A stretch of 64,000 nt of DNA, taken from positions 791,763 to 855,762 of the forward strand of contig NZ_SODF01000003.1 in NCBI RefSeq assembly GCF_004365875.1, read 5' to 3'. Shown here piece after piece: positions 58,221-64,000 of this stretch (positions are counted from its first letter, which is position 1; every line of letters starts with the position of its first letter). The translations under genes were made by a program, and so were the position numbers. The notes under the pieces were generated by a model. The model did no database searches. It was not told the origin of the DNA and saw only the letters and a list, made by a program, of their open reading frames with translations. Source of the DNA: Kribbella kalugense (lineage in GTDB: Bacteria > Actinomycetota > Actinomycetes > Propionibacteriales > Kribbellaceae).

Positions 58221-58673
58221 GATGCGGAGGAGCAGCTGCGGATCATCGAGCGGGCCGAGGCGGCGCCGTACGTGAGCTACCCGAAGACGCCGTGGTGGTA
58301 TCCGCCGGTCGTCGGGCTCTGGGTGGCGGGTCTGATCGGGGTCTTCGCCTGGTGGCGGGAGAACGGCGTGCTGTTCGTCGGATCGCTGGTTGTCCTGATC
58401 GCGCTGGAGGCCGGATTCCTGACCTGGATGCAGCGGCGGCACGGTGCGATGCCGTTTCCGGGGCGCGGCCGCCCGCCGCGGGAGATCGCGCGAATTTGGG
58501 TTCGGTACTTCGTCGCGGTGCCGGTGGTCGCGCTGGTCGTCGGGCTGGTCTGGTGGTTGGCCGGACTGCTCGCGGCCGCGGTGACCGCGTTCGTGCTGGT
58601 GACGGCCGGCATCTGGTACTACGAACGCCGGTACGCCGTCGCCGCCGCGCAGGTCCGGGAGCGTCTCGGGTGA
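58212..58673 (+). CDS. small membrane protein, 153 aa
   Basis: Predicted with about four membrane helices: WWYPPVVGLWVAGLIGVFAWW, VLFVGSLVVLIALEAGFLTW and a long pair at ~100-140 (YFVAVPVVALVVGLVWWLAGL then AAAVTAFVLVTAGIWYY). The N-terminus is acidic and C-terminus basic. Family not recognised. GTG start at 58212. Its stop overlaps the next gene's start as GTGA, so the membrane protein and regulator are coupled and may work as sensor plus regulator. Confidence 0.7.
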   Translation: MESDAEEQLRIIERAEAAPYVSYPKTPWWYPPVVGLWVAGLIGVFAWWRENGVLFVGSLVVLIALEAGFLTWMQRRHGAMPFPGRGRPPREIARIWVRYFVAVPVVALVVGLVWWLAGLLAAAVTAFVLVTAGIWYYERRYAVAAAQVRERLG

Positions 58674-58960
58674 TCGATGGACTCGACCCGGTGATCCACG
58701 CGCCGAAACGGCTGGCGGCGATGGCCGTGCTGGCCAACGCCACCACGGTGACCTTCCGGTTCCTCAAGGACTACCTGGAGGTGAGTGACTCCGACCTGTC
58801 CAAGCACATGTCGGCCCTCGAGTCGGCCGGGTACGTCGCCACCACCAAGACCGGTCACGGCCGCGGCGCCACGACGACGTACCGGATGACGAAGGCGGGG
58901 ACCCAGGCGTACGCCGCCCATCGAGACGCGCTCCGCGCCCTGCTGGACGGGCCCAAGTAG
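58670..58960 (+). CDS. winged-helix (MarR/HTH_34-like) regulator, 96 aa
   Basis: Compact single-domain winged helix: VIHAPKRLAAMAVLANATTVTF, FLKDYLEVSDSDLSKHMSALE as the helix-turn-helix, GYVATTKTGHGRGATTTYRM as the wing, then TKAGTQAYAAHRDALRALL. This pattern is typical of the PF13601 group, often paired with small membrane proteins. GTG at 58670 overlaps the upstream stop. Its stop codon falls inside a 23-bp tandem repeat. Confidence 0.85.
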   Translation: MIDGLDPVIHAPKRLAAMAVLANATTVTFRFLKDYLEVSDSDLSKHMSALESAGYVATTKTGHGRGATTTYRMTKAGTQAYAAHRDALRALLDGPK

Positions 58961-58987
58961 GTCAGCTGGACGGGCCCTAGGAGGTCA
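58942..58987. repeat. tandem 23-bp duplication carrying both stop codons
   Basis: 58942-58964 and 58965-58987 are adjacent copies of one 23-bp unit (GCTGGACGGGCCC core) with two mismatches. The first copy holds the TAG of the winged-helix gene, and the second holds the TGA of the convergent mazG. Confidence 0.75.
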
Positions 58988-59965
58988 GGCGGTTTCGGCG
59001 GCGCGGACCTGGTCGGCCAGCTCGCCGACCGCGGTCCGGAGCGCCTGCTCCGCGTCGACGCCGAGGCGGCGGGCTTCGCGCACGATGGCGAGCAACTCCG
59101 GGCCGATCTCCTGCGCGGAGGCGACCGTCGGCTCGGCCTCGGGCGAGGCATCCGGCGGCAGGACCTTCGCGGACCGGCCCAAGACCTTGTCAGCCAGGGC
59201 CAGAGCGGGCAACGCCAGGGGGATGCCTTCGAGGACTGAGTTGCGTTGTTTCTCCGCGGCCTTGATGGTTTCCCAGTTGGCTTCGACCGCGGCCGCGTCG
59301 GCGGCGTCGACCGTGCCGAAGACGTGGGGGTGGCGGCGGATCAGCTTCTCGACGATGCCTCCGGAGACGTCGTCGATGGTGAAGCCGTCTTCGGAGTCTT
59401 CAGCGATGCGGGAGTGGAACGCGACCTGCAGCAGCAGATCACCCAACTCCTCCTGCAGGTGCGAGAGGTCGCCGGTGTCGATCGCCTCGAGGGTTTCGTA
59501 CGTCTCCTCGAGCAGATACTTCGCCAGGCTCTCGTGCGTCTGCTCCTGGTCCCAAGGGCAGTTCCGCCGCAGCCGGTCCATCACCCGGACCAGATCGATC
59601 AGCCGAGCCCCCGGTACGTCGTACGACCCGTGCAGGATCTCCACTTCATACGGCGCGTGAGGATCGCGGGTCCGTGCATCCGCGACGACCCGCAGCAGAC
59701 CGGGCTCCCCGTCATCCCCCGTCAGCCAGACCACCTGACGGCCGGCGACAGCCGCGGACGACAGCCACGACCAGGCGTCCGCCTCGACCTGCGTGACCAC
59801 CAGCCCGGAGCCGATCACAGCCTGTACGTCGGGATGCTCTGGACCGCCTGCCGCGCCGATCTCGTCGGCTGCCTCGAGGGCCTGCCAGGTGGCGCGGGTG
59901 AGCAGCCCGGGAGCGATACGAGGACTCGTGAGGACGACCTTGATCCCGCCCGCGGGCTCAACCAT
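58985..59965 (-). CDS. mazG: MazG family nucleoside triphosphate pyrophosphohydrolase
   Basis: 326-residue protein. The N-terminal ~110 residues resemble a vestigial tetrapyrrole-methylase domain (VVLTSPRIAPGLLTRATWQAL), as in other Gram-positive MazG fusions. The catalytic MazG domain follows: RVMDRLRRNCPWDQEQTHESL, and metal-binding EEtyE/EElgD motifs in LLEETYETLEAID and LQEELGDLLLQVAFHSRIA. It degrades NTPs, including damaged ones. GTG/ATG start at 59965, 6 bp after the lipoprotein gene's stop. Confidence 0.9.
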   Translation of the reverse strand: MVEPAGGIKVVLTSPRIAPGLLTRATWQALEAADEIGAAGGPEHPDVQAVIGSGLVVTQVEADAWSWLSSAAVAGRQVVWLTGDDGEPGLLRVVADARTRDPHAPYEVEILHGSYDVPGARLIDLVRVMDRLRRNCPWDQEQTHESLAKYLLEETYETLEAIDTGDLSHLQEELGDLLLQVAFHSRIAEDSEDGFTIDDVSGGIVEKLIRRHPHVFGTVDAADAAAVEANWETIKAAEKQRNSVLEGIPLALPALALADKVLGRSAKVLPPDASPEAEPTVASAQEIGPELLAIVREARRLGVDAEQALRTAVGELADQVRAAETA

Positions 59966-59971
59966 CAGGCG

Positions 59972-60586
59972 TCAGCCCTGGCCCGGCTCTGGCGTGGCGG
60001 TGGCCTCGCGCTTGGCCTTGGTCTGGTCGGACTCCTTCGACAGCGACCCGGAGATCGTGCTGTTGATCTGGCCGTCGGTCCATTGGCCGAAGCGCGGCGC
60101 GACCGTGACGTCGATGCTCTTCGAGGCGTCGCGCATCGCCAGCGTGCCCTTCTGCAGGACCGCCTGGTCCTGCAGGTTCTGGACCGTGCCGCCGCCGAGC
60201 TTGACCGTGACCATCACCGACGTCGCGACCGCGTTCAGGAAGTCCTTCGACACCGAGTCGGTCTGGAACTTCTGGTACGTCGCCTCGTCGCCGCCGACCG
60301 CGCTCTTCGCCGCGGCAGCGGTCTCCGCGGCGCTGACCGGGATCGACTTCTCCTGCTGGATCTGCGCAGCGAGCACGTTCGTCACCAGGTCACTCAGCGC
60401 GAACTTGCTGGTGTAGTCGTTCCCGAGCGCCGCGCTGACCGCTCGCGAGGTCTTGTCGACCTGGTTGATGCTGATCTCGGTCCCGCCGACCACAGCTGCC
60501 GCGCCCGGGTGCGTGCCCGCCGCGCATCCACCGGTCAGCAGCACCATCGCCACCACCGCACCGAGAGCCCGAAGCCGTGTGCTCAC
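59972..60586 (-). CDS. SurA_N-type lipoprotein
   Basis: 204-residue exported lipoprotein. Its signal peptide ends in a lipobox LTGGC with the lipidated Cys21. The mature part begins AAGTHPGAAAVVGGTEIS and resembles SurA/PrsA N-terminal chaperone domains (ISINQVDKTSRAVSAALG, LVTNVLAAQIQQEKSI); a PPIase domain is not evident. The GTG at 60586 has GAGGAG five bases upstream and was preferred to the start nine codons earlier. It lies between mfd and mazG on one strand, 27 bp after mfd. Confidence 0.82.
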   Translation of the reverse strand: MSTRLRALGAVVAMVLLTGGCAAGTHPGAAAVVGGTEISINQVDKTSRAVSAALGNDYTSKFALSDLVTNVLAAQIQQEKSIPVSAAETAAAAKSAVGGDEATYQKFQTDSVSKDFLNAVATSVMVTVKLGGGTVQNLQDQAVLQKGTLAMRDASKSIDVTVAPRFGQWTDGQINSTISGSLSKESDQTKAKREATATPEPGQG

Positions 60587-60613
60587 CGAATCTCCTCGCA
60601 TGTTTTTGCCCAC

Positions 60614-63600
60614 CTACGCCGGCACCACAATAGGTTCGGCGATCACGTCGTCGATCAACCGGGTGCACCATTGCAGCAACTCCTGGTCACGGAGCGGCTG
60701 ACCGCCGATCTGCCGGGTGGCAGGTCGTGGCACCAGAATGGTATGCAGTTGCGGCTTCACCAGACTCTTCGGGTACAGCCTGTTCAGCCGGAGCACCTTC
60801 GAATCGGGCAGCTCGACCGGCCCGAACCGGATCAGATTGCCCTGCAGCGTGACGTCGTGCAGCCCTGCCCGGCGGGCGTGGTTGCGGAACTTCGCCACCT
60901 CGATCAGGTTCAGCACCGCCGGCGGAATGTCGCCGTACCGGTCGTGCAACTCCTCGACCAGCTCGGCGATGCCCTCCTCATCCCGGACCGCCGCGAGCCG
61001 CTGGTACATCTCCAGCCGGAGCCGCTGCGACGGGATGTAGTCGTGCGGCAGGTGGGCGTCGATCGGCAGCTCGATCTTGACCTCGGGCTCCTCGGCCTGG
61101 GTGTCGCCGCGGTACTCCGCGACCGCCTCGCCGACCAACCGCACATAGAGATCGAACCCGACGTCCGCGATGTGTCCGGACTGCTCGCCGCCGAGCAGGT
61201 TGCCGGCGCCGCGGATCTCCAGGTCCTTCATCGCGACCGCCATACCGCCACCCAGGTCGGCGTGCTGCGCGATCGTGGCCAGCCGGTCGTGGGCGGTCTC
61301 GGTGAGCGGCTTCTCCGGCGGGAAGAAGAAGTACGCGTACGCGCGCTCCCGGCCACGACCGACGCGACCGCGGAGCTGGTGTAGCTGGGACAGACCGAGC
61401 AGATCGGAGCGCTCGATGATCATCGTGTTCGCGTTCGAGATGTCGATCCCGGACTCGACGATCGTCGTACACACGATCACGTCGGACTGCTTCTCCCAAA
61501 AGCCCTGGATCACGTTCTCCAGGGTGTGTTCGTTCATCTGGCCGTGTGCGACCGCGACCCGGGCCTCGGGCACGAGCTGGCGGATCCGGGCGGCGGCCTT
61601 CTCGATCGTGTTGACCCGGTTGTGGACGACGAAGACCTGGCCCTCGCGGAGCAGTTCGCGCCGGATCGCGGCGGTCACCTGGTGCTCGTCGTACGCGCCG
61701 ACGAAAGTCAGCACCGGGTGCCGCTCCTCCGGCGGGGTCGCGATCGTCGACATCTCCCGGATCCCGGTGATCGACATCTCCAGGGTCCGCGGGATCGGCG
61801 TCGCAGACATGGTGAGTACGTCGACCGCGGTCCGCAGCCGCTTGAGCTGCTCCTTGTGCTCGACGCCGAACCGCTGCTCCTCGTCGACCACGACCAGCCC
61901 GAGATCCTTGAACGCGACCTCGCCGCTGAACAGTCGGTGCGTCCCGATCACCACGTCGACCGACCCGTCGGCGAGACCGTCGATGGTGGCCTTCGCCTCC
62001 TTGTCGGTCTGGAATCGCGACAGCGGGGCCACGTTCACCGGGAAGGCGGCGTACCGCTCGGCGAAGGTCGCGTAGTGCTGCTGCACGAGCAGGGTCGTCG
62101 GCACGAGTACGGCGACCTGCTTGCCGTCCTGCACTGCCTTGAAGGCCGCGCGTACGGCGATCTCGGTCTTGCCGTAGCCCACGTCGCCGCAGACGATCCG
62201 GTCCATCGGCATGACGCGTTCCATGTCGTGCTTGACGTCGTCGATGGTGGCGAGCTGGTCCGGCGTCTCCACGAACGGGAACGCGTCCTCGAGCTCACGC
62301 TGCCACGGGGTGTCCTTGGCGAACGCGTGCCCCTTGGTCGCCTGGCGGGCGGCGTACAGCTTGATCAGCTCGCCGGCGATCTGCCGGACCGCCTTGCGGG
62401 CGCGGCCCTTGCGCTTGGCCCAGTCGCCGCCGCCCATCTTGTCCAGCGTCGGCTGCTCGCCGCCGACGTACCGGGTGACCTGGTCGAGCTGGTCGGTCGG
62501 CACGTACAGCCGGTCGCCGGGTTGACCGCGTTTGCTCGGCGCGAACTCGATCACGACGTACTCGCGGGTGGCCTTCTGAGCCCCCGTGCCGACGGTCCGC
62601 TGCATCATCTCGACGTACCGGCCCACGCCGTGCTGCTCGTGGACGACGTAGTCGCCGGGCTGCAGCTCCAGCGGGTCGATCGTCTTCTTCCGGCGCGACG
62701 GCATCCGTTGCTGGGAACGGCGTTCGGCCATCGACCGCTGGCCGGCCAGGTCGTTCTCGGTCAGTACGGCGAACTTGATGCCGTCGGCAATGAACCCGTG
62801 TTCCAGCTGACCTTGCGAGATCAGTACGACGCCGGGCTCGGGGATCTCCTCGATCCCGTCGACCACCCGGGCCGGCAGCTCCGCCTCGGAGAACACCTCG
62901 GCCAGCCGCTCCGCCGGACCATGTCCTTCCGTGACGCAGACGACCCGCCAGCCGTCCCGGAGCCAAGCACGAATGTCCTCGGCCGCGGCCGCCGTCTCAC
63001 CGCGGTACGGGTCGACCTCGTGGACGGCAAGAATCTTGCTGGTAACCGATCCGGTGTCGGTGTCGATGTCGAACGCGATCCGCTCGCCCATTGAGTCCCG
63101 CAGCTCGGGCACATCGGTCGGGGCTGCGGCGAACGGCGAGAGGCTCCACCAGGCCAGGCCCTTGCCCAGGGCATGCGATCGGACGTCACCCAGCGACATG
63201 TACGCCGCCGCGCCGAGGTCGATCGGGGCCTCGCCGCCACCGGCGGCCGCGGCCCAGGATGCGTCGAGGAACTCCTGGCTGGTCGCGACCAGGTCGTGCG
63301 CACGAGCCCGGACCCGCTCGGGGTCGCTGACGATGACGTGCGCACCGGCCGGCATCAGGTCGACCAGCAGCTCCATCTCGTCGACGAGAACCGGAGCTAG
63401 CGACTCCATCCCCTCGACCGCATGTCCCTCGGCGAGCTTCTCGAACAGCTCGGCCAGCTCGGGGTGTTCCTTCGCCAGTACGGCGGCCCGCGCACGGACC
63501 TCGTCGGTCAGCAGCAGCTCCCGGCAGGGCGGCGCCCACAGACCGTGCTCGGCGATGTCCAGCGAGCGCTGATCGGCAACCGCGAAGTACCGGATCTCTT

Positions 63601-64000
63601 CTACGTCGTCGCCGAAGAAGTCGACCCGCAGCGGGTGCTCCTCGGTCGGCGGGAAGACGTCGATGATGCCGCCGCGGACCGCGAACTCACCGCGCCGCTC
63701 GACCAGGTCCACCCGGTGGTACGCCGCTGCCGCGAGCCGCTCGACGACGTCCTCGAGCTCGACCGAGTCACCGACGTGCAGCTGCACCGGCTTGAGGTCG
63801 GCCAGGCCGGCGACCTGCGGCTGGAGCACGGACCGCACCGGGGCGACCAGGATCCTGATCGGACCGGTCGTCTCGTCGGACGGATCCGGATGCGCGAGGC
63901 GTCGCAGTACCGCAAGCCGGCGGCCGACCGTGTCGGACCGGGGCGACAGGCGCTCGTGCGGGAGGGTCTCCCAGGCGGGGTAGTAGGCGACGGTGCCGGG
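60614..64000 (-). CDS. mfd: transcription-repair coupling factor, 5' end beyond window
   Basis: 1128 residues are visible; the first few dozen lie outside. From the window edge come the UvrB-homology module (YYPAWETLPHERLSP, VLAPVRSVLQP-type), the RNA-polymerase-interacting domain (DYVVHEQHGVGRYVEM), and RecG-like translocase motors with Walker A GDVGYGKTEIAVR, DEEQRFGVEHKEQL, LTMSATPIPRTLEMS and IIERSDLLGLSQLHQLRGRVGR. The C-terminal TRCF domain ends before 60614. Mfd removes stalled RNA polymerase and recruits UvrA. Probably first gene of an mfd-lipoprotein-mazG transcript. Confidence 0.96.
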   Translation of the reverse strand, partial: PGTVAYYPAWETLPHERLSPRSDTVGRRLAVLRRLAHPDPSDETTGPIRILVAPVRSVLQPQVAGLADLKPVQLHVGDSVELEDVVERLAAAAYHRVDLVERRGEFAVRGGIIDVFPPTEEHPLRVDFFGDDVEEIRYFAVADQRSLDIAEHGLWAPPCRELLLTDEVRARAAVLAKEHPELAELFEKLAEGHAVEGMESLAPVLVDEMELLVDLMPAGAHVIVSDPERVRARAHDLVATSQEFLDASWAAAAGGGEAPIDLGAAAYMSLGDVRSHALGKGLAWWSLSPFAAAPTDVPELRDSMGERIAFDIDTDTGSVTSKILAVHEVDPYRGETAAAAEDIRAWLRDGWRVVCVTEGHGPAERLAEVFSEAELPARVVDGIEEIPEPGVVLISQGQLEHGFIADGIKFAVLTENDLAGQRSMAERRSQQRMPSRRKKTIDPLELQPGDYVVHEQHGVGRYVEMMQRTVGTGAQKATREYVVIEFAPSKRGQPGDRLYVPTDQLDQVTRYVGGEQPTLDKMGGGDWAKRKGRARKAVRQIAGELIKLYAARQATKGHAFAKDTPWQRELEDAFPFVETPDQLATIDDVKHDMERVMPMDRIVCGDVGYGKTEIAVRAAFKAVQDGKQVAVLVPTTLLVQQHYATFAERYAAFPVNVAPLSRFQTDKEAKATIDGLADGSVDVVIGTHRLFSGEVAFKDLGLVVVDEEQRFGVEHKEQLKRLRTAVDVLTMSATPIPRTLEMSITGIREMSTIATPPEERHPVLTFVGAYDEHQVTAAIRRELLREGQVFVVHNRVNTIEKAAARIRQLVPEARVAVAHGQMNEHTLENVIQGFWEKQSDVIVCTTIVESGIDISNANTMIIERSDLLGLSQLHQLRGRVGRGRERAYAYFFFPPEKPLTETAHDRLATIAQHADLGGGMAVAMKDLEIRGAGNLLGGEQSGHIADVGFDLYVRLVGEAVAEYRGDTQAEEPEVKIELPIDAHLPHDYIPSQRLRLEMYQRLAAVRDEEGIAELVEELHDRYGDIPPAVLNLIEVAKFRNHARRAGLHDVTLQGNLIRFGPVELPDSKVLRLNRLYPKSLVKPQLHTILVPRPATRQIGGQPLRDQELLQWCTRLIDDVIAEPIVVPA

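Noticed and set aside
1..64000. CRISPR arrays, rRNA operons, prophage or complete insertion sequences
   Set aside because: No regularly spaced direct repeats, no rRNA sequence, and no transposase, integrase or phage structural genes were recognised.

Overview
The window is chromosomal DNA from a high-GC actinomycete. The signs are about 70% G+C, many GTG and occasional TTG starts, the gene order mfd / lipoprotein / mazG and eno / ftsB / DUF501 / ppx, an F420-type (LLM) oxidoreductase, an AfsR/SARP regulator, a Rex-like operator in front of ndh, and a tRNA-Leu(UAA) of the bldA kind. Gene content and codon style fit Nocardioidaceae such as Kribbella, but that assignment is inference. I see no rRNA, CRISPR array, prophage or complete insertion sequence.

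Layout. 1-9.4 kb: partial AI-2E-type permease, a 160-bp inverted-repeat element, a MutL/GlmL-type ATPase beside metB, an unknown pair ending in a Gln-rich repeat protein, a divergent MocR/YczE pair, msrA and a flippase-like membrane protein. 9.5-12.9 kb: a glycosyltransferase divergent from an unusual fusion of a CDP-alcohol phosphatidyltransferase with a sulfatase/LTA-synthase-type domain; with the flippase-like gene this looks like a surface phosphoglycolipid locus. 12.9-29.3 kb: accessory metabolism and regulation (methyltransferase, histidine phosphatase, DinB, secreted ricin-type lectin, SARP regulator, haloperoxidase-like hydrolase followed by a decayed hydrolase, AAC(3)-like acetyltransferase, Nudix, BBE-type oxidase, LarA-like protein, Baeyer-Villiger-type monooxygenase).

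29.4-35.0 kb is the most unusual block. Three minus-strand genes (a CYTH-superfamily protein, a P-loop nucleotide-kinase-like protein, and an ATP-grasp plus phosphohistidine 'dikinase' lacking the PEP/pyruvate barrel) are divergent from an XRE-TPR regulator that has a TTA codon and a palindromic candidate operator. I propose these as one uncharacterised phosphoryl-transfer cassette.

35.4-50 kb: cbs next to an SGNH esterase, a DUF4287 protein, LLM and VOC proteins, a Bax-inhibitor-1 homologue, a QorR-like redox pair (HxlR plus quinone reductase), ndh under a Rex-like site, a NarL/DesR-type two-component system, an ACT-ACT protein coupled to def, and tRNA-Leu(UAA). 50-64 kb: family-5 uracil-DNA glycosylase, a TetR/MFS efflux pair, the ppx-DUF501-ftsB-eno operon, an APH-type kinase, a small membrane protein/winged-helix operon, mazG, a SurA-like lipoprotein and a 5'-truncated mfd.

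The intergenic spaces hold many perfect inverted repeats. Those with short loops are probably terminators. Several have 10-17-bp arms around 19-38-nt centres and look like a separate class of structured element.
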